The position numbers and the translations under genes are program-made. This document shows, one piece after another, positions 1 to 6,252 of a stretch of DNA of 6,475 bases. The notes beneath the pieces are model-generated. The model ran no database searches and was not told the origin of the DNA. It was given only the letters and a program-made list of their open reading frames with translations. Origin of the DNA: Betaproteobacteria bacterium (GTDB lineage: Bacteria; Pseudomonadota; Gammaproteobacteria; Burkholderiales; SG8-41); NCBI GenBank assembly GCA_021732805.1, contig JAKFUJ010000094.1, positions 1-6,475 on the forward strand. Direction: 5' to 3'. Each line of letters starts with the position of its first letter. Position 1 is the stretch's first letter.

Positions 1-199
1 CGGTGTACCGCAGCCGATCATCAACAAGATCGCTGCATCGATCAAGGAAGCGGCCAACGACCCGGTAATCAGCGGCAAGCTCAAGGGCCTGGGCAATGAT
101 CCGATGGACATGAATCCGGCGCAATTTGCCAAATTTGTGCGTGAGGAAATCAAGAGCGCGGCCACGATCCTGAAGGCGGCCGGCGTCAAGCCGCAGTAA
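1..199 (+). CDS. TTT-family (Bug/TctC) solute-binding protein, C-terminal end
   Basis: This is the 3' end of a gene that begins left of the window; 65 codons and a TAA stop are visible, read in the frame that starts at base 2. The residues fit the last part of Bug/TctC periplasmic binding proteins of tripartite tricarboxylate transporters: a helix beginning GVPQPIINKI, then a DPVISGKLKGLG-type segment, then a MNPAQFAKFVREE-type helix and a short tail ending AAGVKPQ. Family knowledge: these roughly 320-residue periplasmic proteins bind carboxylates or other small organic compounds and often occur as orphans without their membrane partners, especially in Burkholderiales. The ligand-binding residues lie in the missing part, so the substrate cannot be named. 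The gene is closed by the hairpin at 223-254. Confidence 0.88.
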   Translation, partial: GVPQPIINKIAASIKEAANDPVISGKLKGLGNDPMDMNPAQFAKFVREEIKSAATILKAAGVKPQ

Positions 200-222
200 A
201 TCCGCGGGCACCAAGCAGAAAG

Positions 223-254
223 CGGGCGGCGCTTCATGCGTCGCCCGTTTTGTT
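223..254 (+). terminator. Intrinsic terminator after the solute-binding protein gene
   Basis: A 10-base-pair stem (223-232 with 238-247) has one G-U wobble and a five-base TTCAT loop. It is followed directly by TTTTGTTT. It lies 23 bases after the TAA of the binding-protein gene, in the right place to end that transcript and to separate it from the M24 gene downstream. Confidence 0.87.
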
Positions 255-282
255 TGCACCCTATGCTCTGAAAACATTTAAA
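254..282 (+). promoter_or_regulatory. Possible promoter for the M24 gene
   Basis: A TTGCAC box (254-259) and a TTTAAA box (277-282) are 17 bases apart, in the short gap between the upstream terminator and the ATG at 291. They match the sigma-70 -35 and -10 consensus at 4 or 5 and 4 of 6 positions. If used, transcription would start at or next to the ATG, giving a very short leader or none. The AAAGAGA at 280-286 could instead act as a weak Shine-Dalgarno on a transcript that reads through the terminator. This is weak evidence, and other short AT-rich strings could score as well. Confidence 0.25.
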
Positions 283-290
283 GAGATGGC

Positions 291-1502
291 ATGACAACTG
301 CTGCTGGAATCCTTGCCGGCCTGGAGCCGCGACTGCTGCCGATACTGGCGCAGGAATATCCGCGCTTTTCTGCTGCCGAATACGCGCGCCGCCATCAGGC
401 GCTTGCCGGGGTCATGGGCAAGCACGATTGTGACCATGTACTGGTGGTCACCGATCACCGCACCGGCAATGCGCCGCAATGGGTGACCGGCTGGCCGGGG
501 ACGGTTGAGGCGTATGTCCTATTCAAACCGGGCGAGCAGATGGTTATGCACATGGAATGGCACAACCATTTTCCGCTGGGACAAAAAATCGCTGAAGGCG
601 TCGACGTGCGCTGGGGGCAGCATCAGGGCATTGCGAAAACCATCGAAGAGCTGAAACGCCGCGGTGCGAGGCGCGTCGGCATCATCGGACCGCTGACGGC
701 GCCCAAGTACCGCCAGCTTGAGGCGATGTTCGACATGGTGGCGCTCGATGCCGATTACACGCGGTTGCGCATGATCAAGTCGGCAGAGGAAATCGACTGG
801 CTGCGCATCGGCGCCGCATTTTCCGATGCCGGATTGCGCGCGCTGGTGGCAGGCACACGGCCGGGGATGGACGAACGTGAGCTGGCTGCCCTGGTCGAGG
901 GTGCTTACATCAAGCACGGCGGCACCACGATGATTCATTACATCGGTGTGACGTCGATGCAGCGTCCGCATCTGTACGTGCCGCCGCAGCATCCCTCGCC
1001 ACGCAAGGTGCAGGCCGGGGATGTGGTGTCCTGTGAACTGTCGGCGTACTGGTGGGATTATCCCGGTCAGGTGTTGCGCACGTTCACGGTGGATGCGGAG
1101 CCGACGCCGCAGTACCGCGACCTGCATGCCGTTGCCGAAGCGGTGTTTGATGCGGTGACCGGCATCGTGCGCCACGGCGCGACGATGACTGAAATCATCG
1201 ATGCCACCGCGCTGATTGAAGAAAAAGGTTATACGGTTTGCGACGACCTGATGCACGGTTTCGGCGGCGGTTACTTTCAGCCGATCATCGGCAGCCGCAG
1301 TCGCATGGCCGGCGTGTTGCCGGAGATGAGGCTGGAGGAAAACATGACCGTGGTGGTGCAGCCCAATGTCACCACCATCGGCGCTGATGGAGTGCCGCGC
1401 GCGGGCGTGCAGGTCGGCGAATTGATTCGCGTCACCCGCGACGGTTTTGAGTCATTGCATCGTGTGCCGCGTGGCTGCTTTCGTGCCGGATCAATAATTT
1501 AA
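291..1502 (+). CDS. M24 (pita-bread fold) family protein, creatinase-like, metal site mostly lost
   Basis: A 403-residue protein with the two-domain layout of the creatinase/prolidase/aminopeptidase P group: an N-terminal creatinase_N-like domain (about residues 25-160) and a C-terminal M24 domain (about 165-390). The M24 landmarks can be aligned: QAGDVVSCEL before the first ligand strand, LRTF after the second, HGFGGG for the conserved His (H322), and VTRDG near the end. Of the five usual metal ligands (D, D, H, E, E) I read E249, Q260, H322, Q357 and G376, so only the His is kept and the first Asp is a Glu. This argues against a metal-dependent aminopeptidase. Creatinase, a metal-free amidinohydrolase of the same fold and similar length, is the best-known precedent. 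However, the Glu that creatinase has just before its RT motif is a Leu here, so creatine is not a safe substrate call. The protein has no signal peptide and is probably cytoplasmic. The start at 291 is preceded only by a weak AAAGAGA. The neighbouring binding protein may import its substrate, but that is inference. Confidence 0.85.
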   Translation: MTTAAGILAGLEPRLLPILAQEYPRFSAAEYARRHQALAGVMGKHDCDHVLVVTDHRTGNAPQWVTGWPGTVEAYVLFKPGEQMVMHMEWHNHFPLGQKIAEGVDVRWGQHQGIAKTIEELKRRGARRVGIIGPLTAPKYRQLEAMFDMVALDADYTRLRMIKSAEEIDWLRIGAAFSDAGLRALVAGTRPGMDERELAALVEGAYIKHGGTTMIHYIGVTSMQRPHLYVPPQHPSPRKVQAGDVVSCELSAYWWDYPGQVLRTFTVDAEPTPQYRDLHAVAEAVFDAVTGIVRHGATMTEIIDATALIEEKGYTVCDDLMHGFGGGYFQPIIGSRSRMAGVLPEMRLEENMTVVVQPNVTTIGADGVPRAGVQVGELIRVTRDGFESLHRVPRGCFRAGSII

Positions 1503-1513
1503 TAAATAAAAAC

Positions 1514-1531
1514 AATTACTTATAAGAAATT
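1514..1531. promoter_or_regulatory. Near-palindrome in AT-rich island, possible operator
   Basis: The 18 bases AATTACTTATAAGAAATT read the same on both strands except at one symmetric pair; the core CTTATAAG is a perfect 8-base palindrome. It lies in an island at about 1491-1534 that is nearly all A and T, in otherwise GC-rich DNA, about 120 bases before the iorA-like start. Such a site could bind a dimeric regulator or act as an AT-rich upstream promoter element. AT-rich strings form palindromes easily by chance, and no regulator gene is visible in the window. Confidence 0.3.
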
Positions 1532-1550
1532 TTCGAGCAGTGCTGTTGAT

Positions 1551-1580
1551 CTGCGCCAGTGCGGGCAGTTGGAATAGAAT
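1551..1580 (+). promoter_or_regulatory. Possible promoter of the iorAB-like operon
   Basis: TAGAAT at 1575-1580 matches the sigma-70 -10 consensus at five of six positions. The region 17-18 bases upstream (CTGCGC, 1551-1556) is a poor -35 box; a better one, TTGATC (1546-1551), is 23 bases away, which is too far. Transcription from here would give a leader of about 65 bases. An alternative -10, TATAAG at 1521-1526, lies inside the AT-rich island. The operon must have a promoter somewhere in this 150-base gap unless it is read through from the M24 gene, after which I see no terminator. Confidence 0.3.
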
Positions 1581-1640
1581 CATCTGCGACACAGCGCAGC
1601 ACCAGACTGCGCGGGTACCGAGGGCGTCTCAGCTACGCAC

Positions 1641-1649
1641 AAGGAGGAG
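1641..1649 (+). promoter_or_regulatory. Strong Shine-Dalgarno of the iorA-like gene
   Basis: AAGGAGGAG is a near-perfect complement to the 16S rRNA tail, a few bases before the ATG at 1653. It fixes that start and is the only strong ribosome-binding site in the window, suggesting efficient translation of this operon. Confidence 0.85.
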
Positions 1650-1652
1650 CAC

Positions 1653-2132
1653 ATGAGCAATACCATTTCCGTGACGCTGACGGTGAACGGCAAGCGTCAG
1701 TCGATTACCGCTGCGCCCGATACCCCGCTGCTGTGGGTGTTGCGCGAACAACTCAAACTCACCGGCACCAAATTCGGCTGCGGCGTCGGCCAGTGCGGCG
1801 CCTGCACTGTGCATCTCAACGGTGAGCCGACCCAATCCTGCCTGCATGCGCTGAAGGATGTCGACGGCAAACAGGTCACCACCATCGAAGGCCTGTCGCC
1901 GGACACCAGCCATCCGCTGCAGAAAGCGTGGCTCGCCGAGCAGGTGCCGCAATGCGGCTACTGCCAGTCGGGGCAGATCATGCGTGCCGCCGGATTGCTG
2001 AAACAGAATGCACGTCCGACCCGCGACGAGATCATTCACTACATGAGTCCCAACATCTGCCGCTGCGGCACTTATGTGCGCATCGCGCGCGCCATCGAGC
2101 GCGCAGCACGCGAAAGCGGGGCGCAATCATGA
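1653..2132 (+). CDS. [2Fe-2S] small subunit of a molybdenum hydroxylase, IorA-like
   Basis: A 159-residue iron-sulfur subunit of the xanthine oxidase family, close in length and motifs to isoquinoline 1-oxidoreductase alpha subunit (IorA). The N-terminal ferredoxin-like domain (about 1-78) carries the plant-type cluster motif CGVGQCGAC with C43, C48 and C51, plus C63. The helical C-terminal domain carries the second cluster: C101 and C104 in CGYCQSGQ, then C136 and C138 in CRCG. All eight expected cysteines are present, so both clusters should form. Role: it passes electrons from the molybdenum site of the large subunit to an outside acceptor. It has no signal peptide; if the partner is exported by Tat, this subunit would have to travel with it as a folded complex. 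The stop overlaps the start of the large-subunit gene by four bases (ATGA at 2129-2132), implying coupled translation. The start is set by a strong Shine-Dalgarno at 1641-1649. The substrate cannot be told from this subunit. Confidence 0.95.
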   Translation: MSNTISVTLTVNGKRQSITAAPDTPLLWVLREQLKLTGTKFGCGVGQCGACTVHLNGEPTQSCLHALKDVDGKQVTTIEGLSPDTSHPLQKAWLAEQVPQCGYCQSGQIMRAAGLLKQNARPTRDEIIHYMSPNICRCGTYVRIARAIERAARESGAQS

Positions 2133-4366
2133 AAAATGTCATCGCAAAAAAACCGGTCAATGCCGGTCGTCGCCGCTTCATGGTCGGCGCCGCCGGCTTG
2201 ACATTCGCTGTGGCTGCGGGAGCGCCGGCGTTGCAGCAGTTGCTGGTCGGCACGGCAGAGGCCGCCACCGGTAGCGTCAAACTCAACCACTGGGTCACGG
2301 TATTTACCGACGGCACGGTGGCGATCATGTCGCCGGCCGCGGAAATGGGCCAGGGATCGCTGACGGCGCTGCCACTGATCGTTGCCGATGAAATGGATGC
2401 CGATTGGGCGAAGGTGCGTATTGTCGCAGCGCCGCCCGATGACAAGCTTTACGGCAATCCGGCATTTCGTTACCTGCAGTACACCGCCGGCAGCGCAACG
2501 GTCACCGGATATTTCAACAACCTGCGCCAGTTCGGCGCGCAGGTGCGCTACGTGCTGCTCGACAATGCAGCGCAGCACTGGAGTGTGCCGCTCGCTGAAG
2601 TGGTCAGTGAGCCCGGTTTCGCGGTGCATCCGAAATCCGGCCGCCGTCTGTCGTACGGCGAGATTGCCGCGTTTGCCAAAATTCCGGCGCAGGCGCCCGA
2701 TGTCGTCGTGACACCGGTTGACAAGGCGCAGTTCCGGCTGATCGGCAAGGACGTGCCGCGTGTTGATGTCGCCGGCAAGGTCAACGGTTCGGCGCAATAC
2801 AGCATCGACGTGCAGGTGCCGGGCATGGTGTACGGCGCGATCCTGCGCGAGCCGATGGAAGGCGCAGCGCCGGAGAATATCGATGACCGCGAAGCGCTCG
2901 CCATCGACGGTGTGCTGCAGGTGGTGCGCCTTAAATACGGCGTCGGCGTCATCGCGCAGAATCCGTGGGCCGCATTCAAGGCCAAAAAGGCGCTCAAAGT
3001 CGGCTGGTCCGCCCAGGCCACCGGCCGCGGTTTTTCCAATGACAAGGGTTATGCGCAGTTCGCAGCCATTGCCGGGGATGCGAACATCAAGGGTGTGGCC
3101 TGGGAAACCGCCGGCGATGCCCCGGCAACCATAGGCAAGGCGGTGACGGTGGTCGAAGGTGAATACCGCGCGGATTATGCCTATCACGCGCAGATGGAAC
3201 CGCTTAATTCGGTGGCCGCAGTATCCGCCGCCGGTTGCGAAATCTGGTGCGGCACGCAAAGCCAGACCGTGGCGGTGACCGCGGTGGCGCAGGCGCTGGG
3301 ACTGCCGGAAACCAAAATCAAATTCAACGGCATGCTGCTGGGCGGCGGTTTCGGTCGTCGCGGCAATCGCGATGTCGAATTCATAGTCGACTCTGCGTTG
3401 CTGTCGAAAGCCGCGGGCAAACCGGTAAAGGTGATGTGGACGCGCGAGGACGATGTGCATAACGGGCGTTTCCGCCCGCTGTATGTCAACCGCATTCGCG
3501 CCGGGATCGACGACAAGGGCAGGATCACCGCATGGCACCACCGCGTGGTCAGCGGCCGGGTGCTGGCGTTCATGGATCCGGTGCGCTACAAGACGGCACA
3601 GGGGCGCGACAACATCGCGATGCGCGGCACCGAATTGCCGACGTACGACATCCCGCACCGGCTGGCCGAGGGTCTGCAGCAGGACACCGGCATACGCACC
3701 GCACCGCTGCGTGCGATCGGCGTCGGCCAGAACAGTTTTGCCAATGAAGTGTTCATGGACGAAGTGGCGGCGAAGCTGGGTGTGGACCCTGTTGAATTCC
3801 GCATCCGGCAGCTTGCCGGTACGCCGCTTGCGCGGCGCGCAAAGCACGCCATCGAAGAGGTTGCGCGCATGGCCGACTGGGGGCGCAAGCGTCAGGGCCG
3901 CGGCCTCGGTCTCGCCTATCTCGATTACAGCGGCACGCAGATGGCGGGGGTTGCCGAAGTGTCGCTGGCCAGGGACGGCCGCATCCGCGTGCACGATTTC
4001 TGGTGCGTGATAGATGCCGGCATCGCGGTGCAGCCTGACAACATCGTGGCGCAGACGCAAAGCTCGATAGTCTACGGGCTGGGGCTGGCGCTGACCGAAC
4101 GCATCGACATAGTCGATGGTGCGGTCAAGCAGTCGAATTTTTACGACTATCATGTGCCGCGGATGAGCGATATCCCCAATATCCATATCAAGCTGGTACA
4201 GACGCGCAACCATCCCACCGGCGCCGGGCAAATGGCGACACCGCTGGTGCCTTCGGCCATTGCCAACGCGCTGTTTCAGTTGACCGGCGTGCGGTTGCGC
4301 CAGCAGCCGCTGTTGCCGGAGCGCGTGCTGCACGCGATGGCTGAAGCAGGAGTCAGCCTCGCCTGA
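2129..4366 (+). CDS. Tat-exported molybdopterin-binding large subunit, IorB-like
   Basis: A 745-residue large subunit of the xanthine oxidase family, in the IorB (isoquinoline 1-oxidoreductase beta) branch judged by length, a leading Tat signal and motifs. Residues 1-45 form a twin-arginine signal (RRRFM at 14-18, a hydrophobic stretch at about 19-40, and a likely cut near AEA at 43-45), so the enzyme should be periplasmic or membrane-attached. Next come an early cofactor-binding segment EMGQG (72-76), an a/b-hammerhead-like domain (about 210-300), QMEPLN (355-360), the glycine-rich molybdopterin loop GGGFGRRG (405-412), and PLRAIGVGQNSFANEVFMDE (526-545). Family role: hydroxylation of an aldehyde or N-heterocycle with water as oxygen source, at a molybdenum-cytosine-dinucleotide centre. 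At GAGQMATP the residue aligned with the family's catalytic Glu (usually GxGE) is Q701. The frame is open upstream into iorA, but the ATG at 2129 is chosen because it gives the Tat signal and the ATGA overlap. No flavin subunit or cytochrome is encoded next to it. The substrate is unknown. Confidence 0.92.
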   Translation: MKNVIAKKPVNAGRRRFMVGAAGLTFAVAAGAPALQQLLVGTAEAATGSVKLNHWVTVFTDGTVAIMSPAAEMGQGSLTALPLIVADEMDADWAKVRIVAAPPDDKLYGNPAFRYLQYTAGSATVTGYFNNLRQFGAQVRYVLLDNAAQHWSVPLAEVVSEPGFAVHPKSGRRLSYGEIAAFAKIPAQAPDVVVTPVDKAQFRLIGKDVPRVDVAGKVNGSAQYSIDVQVPGMVYGAILREPMEGAAPENIDDREALAIDGVLQVVRLKYGVGVIAQNPWAAFKAKKALKVGWSAQATGRGFSNDKGYAQFAAIAGDANIKGVAWETAGDAPATIGKAVTVVEGEYRADYAYHAQMEPLNSVAAVSAAGCEIWCGTQSQTVAVTAVAQALGLPETKIKFNGMLLGGGFGRRGNRDVEFIVDSALLSKAAGKPVKVMWTREDDVHNGRFRPLYVNRIRAGIDDKGRITAWHHRVVSGRVLAFMDPVRYKTAQGRDNIAMRGTELPTYDIPHRLAEGLQQDTGIRTAPLRAIGVGQNSFANEVFMDEVAAKLGVDPVEFRIRQLAGTPLARRAKHAIEEVARMADWGRKRQGRGLGLAYLDYSGTQMAGVAEVSLARDGRIRVHDFWCVIDAGIAVQPDNIVAQTQSSIVYGLGLALTERIDIVDGAVKQSNFYDYHVPRMSDIPNIHIKLVQTRNHPTGAGQMATPLVPSAIANALFQLTGVRLRQQPLLPERVLHAMAEAGVSLA

Positions 4367-4385
4367 GGATAGGTATGCGATAACG

Positions 4386-4413
4386 CGCGGCGTCGGCGGG
4401 CGCCGCGTTTTTT
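4386..4413 (+). terminator. Intrinsic terminator after the iorAB-like operon
   Basis: A perfect seven-base-pair all-GC stem (CGCGGCG at 4386-4392 with CGCCGCG at 4401-4407) has an eight-base loop and is followed at once by six Ts (4408-4413). It begins 20 bases after the large-subunit stop and shows that the operon ends with that gene. Confidence 0.92.
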
Positions 4414-4426
4414 CGGGTGATCGCGG

Positions 4427-4439
4427 TAGAATCCGTGCA
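4427..4439 (+). promoter_or_regulatory. -10 box directly before the ATP-grasp start; possible leaderless promoter
   Basis: TAGAAT (4427-4432) matches the sigma-70 -10 consensus at five of six positions and is separated from the ATG at 4439 by just six bases. Transcription about seven bases downstream would begin at the A of the start codon. No Shine-Dalgarno-like string is present in the 25 bases between the terminator and the ATG. The -35 region would fall within the terminator stem and T-run and has no good match, so the promoter call stays moderate. Confidence 0.42.
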
Positions 4440-5485
4440 TGGCAGGTACTGACAGCAATAAAAACCGCGGCGCCAAAAAGTCTGATACGCGATGCGATAT
4501 CGCGCTGCTGGTCGATGCCGAAGCCGGTGAGCGACGGGCTTCCGGCCGTTTTGTGCCGGAACGCAACAGTGTCGAGGCCTACCTGCTCGAGGCGATGCGG
4601 GTACAGCGCCTGAACGTTGCCGTGGTGCCGTTCGATGCAAAAGTCGAGCCGGCGATCCGGGAATTGCGTGCGCTCAAACCGCGACTGGTGTTCAATCTGA
4701 CGGAATGCGTTGACGGTGATCGCAGCCAGGATGCGGCGATTGCCGGACTGCTCGATCTGCTGCACATTCCGTACACCGGTTCCGGATTGAGCGGTCTGCG
4801 GCTGGCACGGGACAAGGCGCTGTCCAAGCACATTGCGGCCGATCTCGGTGTCGGCGTGCCGCGGCATTTCGTGATTCCGTTGCGCGGCCCGATACGCAAT
4901 CCGCGGGTGCCATACCCCCTGATCGTCAAACCGCAGTTCGGTGATGGGTCGGATGAGGTGCGCGGCAATTCACTGGTCAAAAACGAACGCGAACTGGCGC
5001 AGCGTGTGCGTGTGCTGCGTAAACGCGTGGCGGCGCCGCTGATCTGCGAGGAATTCATCGAAGGCCGCGATTTGTATGTCGCGCTGCTCGGCACCGCACC
5101 GGATGTGATGCCGGCGGTGGAACTGGTGATTGGCCGCAGGGGCCGGGGTGCGCCGACGTTTGCGTCATACAAACTGAAAAACGACGGCGCTTACCGTACC
5201 CGCTGGCGTGTGCGCTGGCGCGTAGCCGGACTGTCGCGCAGTCTGCAGCGCGATGTTGAAACCGCGAGCCGCGCGATTTTCCATGCATTGAAGCTGCGCG
5301 ATTATGGCCGCATCGATTACCGGCTGACACCGGACGCACGGCTGGTGTTTCTGGAAGCCAATGCCAATCCGGATCTGCATCCGCATGCCATGGGTAACAA
5401 CGTGTGTTTTGCAGGGCTGACTTACGACGCTGCGATTCGCCGTATCATCGCCGCGGCCCGCAGTCGCGCCGGCCATAAAAAGTAA
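4439..5485 (+). CDS. ATP-grasp ligase, D-alanine-D-alanine ligase-like
   Basis: A 348-residue ATP-grasp protein related to D-Ala-D-Ala ligases. After a basic, probably disordered N-terminus (about 1-17), a pre-ATP-grasp domain runs from IALLVD (21) to PYTGSG (111-116). The ATP-grasp core follows: DK (K126) and the VKP lysine (K164) for nucleotide contacts, a small loop GDGSDEV (168-174), CEEFIEGRDL (203-212), RIDYR (291-295, D293) and EANANP (306-311), whose E306 and N308 fit the Mg-binding pair that is ExN in Ddl. The Ddl substrate signatures are altered: NLTEC (87-91) stands where Ddl has an N-A-L-H-G type loop, and EANANPDL replaces EVNTLPG. It therefore probably joins a carboxylate to an amine by way of an acyl phosphate, but not necessarily D-Ala to D-Ala. 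No cell-wall or division gene is nearby. It lies alone between a terminator and a convergent operon. It has no Shine-Dalgarno and may be leaderless. Confidence 0.85.
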   Translation: MAGTDSNKNRGAKKSDTRCDIALLVDAEAGERRASGRFVPERNSVEAYLLEAMRVQRLNVAVVPFDAKVEPAIRELRALKPRLVFNLTECVDGDRSQDAAIAGLLDLLHIPYTGSGLSGLRLARDKALSKHIAADLGVGVPRHFVIPLRGPIRNPRVPYPLIVKPQFGDGSDEVRGNSLVKNERELAQRVRVLRKRVAAPLICEEFIEGRDLYVALLGTAPDVMPAVELVIGRRGRGAPTFASYKLKNDGAYRTRWRVRWRVAGLSRSLQRDVETASRAIFHALKLRDYGRIDYRLTPDARLVFLEANANPDLHPHAMGNNVCFAGLTYDAAIRRIIAAARSRAGHKK

Positions 5486-5499
5486 TTAAAAACAACAGC

Positions 5500-6252
5500 T
5501 TACGTATCTTTCTCGGGCAGTTTCATCCAGTGATGCTGGCGCAGCAGCGGCGCGGTGAGCCCGGACAGGCTGACGATCTGATGTCCCTGCATGTCGAAAT
5601 TATCGGGCGCCAGCCATTGCTCATGCACGGCTTTGAGGGCCGGCCATTCGCGATCGAGAATCGAGAACCAGGCGGTATCCCGATTGCGTCCCTTGTAGAC
5701 CAGTGCCTGGCGGAATGTGCCCTCGTACGAAAATCCAAGCCGCTGCGCAGCAAGACACGAAGCTTCGTTCAGCGCGTCGCATTTCCATTCATAACGGCGG
5801 TAGCCCAGCGCAAACGCATTGCGCATCATCAGATGCATGGCCTCGGTGGCGGCGGGCTGTTGCGCAATCAGCGGCGTGAACTTGATGGCGCCGACTTCGA
5901 TGCTGCCGCTTGCGGGGTCCATGCGCAGATAGGATGCGACACCCGCGGCCCGGCCGCTGTCGGGATCAATGATCGCGTAAAAACGGTGATCGTCACGCTG
6001 GCCATAGGTTTCTGTCCATCGACGGTAATCGGTGATTGAGGAAAAAGGGCCGTAAGCGACATAGGTCCAGCCGCGGTCATCGGCTTCCAGTGAATTCGCC
6101 GCATGCAGTGGTTCGGCGTGGCGTTCAGGGTCCAGCGGCTCCAGACGGCAATAGTGACCAGTCAGTATTTCACGCGGCGGCAGAATCGGCGGCGACCAGT
6201 CCTTGACCGGGAAGCCGACGGGTTGGCCAAAGCCATTTTGGAATTCGTTCAT
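5500..6252 (-). CDS. GNAT-family N-acetyltransferase (RimJ/RimL-like)
   Basis: A 250-residue protein with a GNAT domain at about residues 35-205. Visible parts are an early strand YCRLEPLD (34-41), GWTYVAYGPF (61-70), the central strands AGVASYLR (103-110) and SIEVGAIKF (117-125), the acetyl-CoA loop region around QQPAATEA (131-138), and YEWKCDALNEAS (154-165) leading into AAQRLGFSYEGTFRQ (168-182), the usual N-A-S...LGF pattern of RimJ/RimL-type members. The normal Q/RxxGxG/A loop is degenerate here, with Pro-Ala in place of glycines, though ATEA is kept. A non-GNAT tail of about 45 residues follows. Family role: transfer of an acetyl group from acetyl-CoA to an amine; the substrate is unknown. 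The ATG at 6252 is chosen over an open frame reaching 6432 because the upstream part overlaps the LeuD-like gene and is arginine-rich noise. The start overlaps that gene's stop as ATGA, and no Shine-Dalgarno is visible, so translation is probably coupled. The gene is convergent with the ATP-grasp gene, with 14 bases between them. Confidence 0.87.
   Translation of the reverse strand: MNEFQNGFGQPVGFPVKDWSPPILPPREILTGHYCRLEPLDPERHAEPLHAANSLEADDRGWTYVAYGPFSSITDYRRWTETYGQRDDHRFYAIIDPDSGRAAGVASYLRMDPASGSIEVGAIKFTPLIAQQPAATEAMHLMMRNAFALGYRRYEWKCDALNEASCLAAQRLGFSYEGTFRQALVYKGRNRDTAWFSILDREWPALKAVHEQWLAPDNFDMQGHQIVSLSGLTAPLLRQHHWMKLPEKDT

Noticed and set aside
519..1256. A 245-codon minus-strand open frame inside the M24 gene
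   Set aside because: The composition is typical of an antisense shadow, with no motif, no ribosome-binding site and full overlap with a well-supported gene.
1559..1825. A short plus-strand open frame overlapping the start of the iorA-like gene
   Set aside because: It has no ribosome-binding site and low-complexity basic composition, and it overlaps the well-supported iron-sulfur subunit in another frame.
1928..2128. N-terminal extension of the large subunit back to 1928
   Set aside because: The frame is open but lies inside the iron-sulfur subunit gene. The ATG at 2129 gives a proper Tat signal and an ATGA overlap, and the extension would bury the signal.
2072..4867. A 931-codon open frame on the minus strand opposite the large-subunit gene
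   Set aside because: It is the antisense shadow of a GC-rich gene: arginine- and histidine-rich, with no recognisable domain, and it runs across the strong terminator and into the next gene. The plus-strand gene has clear family motifs.
5486..5499. A shared terminator between the convergent ATP-grasp and GNAT genes
   Set aside because: The 14-base gap is AT-rich, but I see no hairpin in it or just beside it, so no terminator is called.
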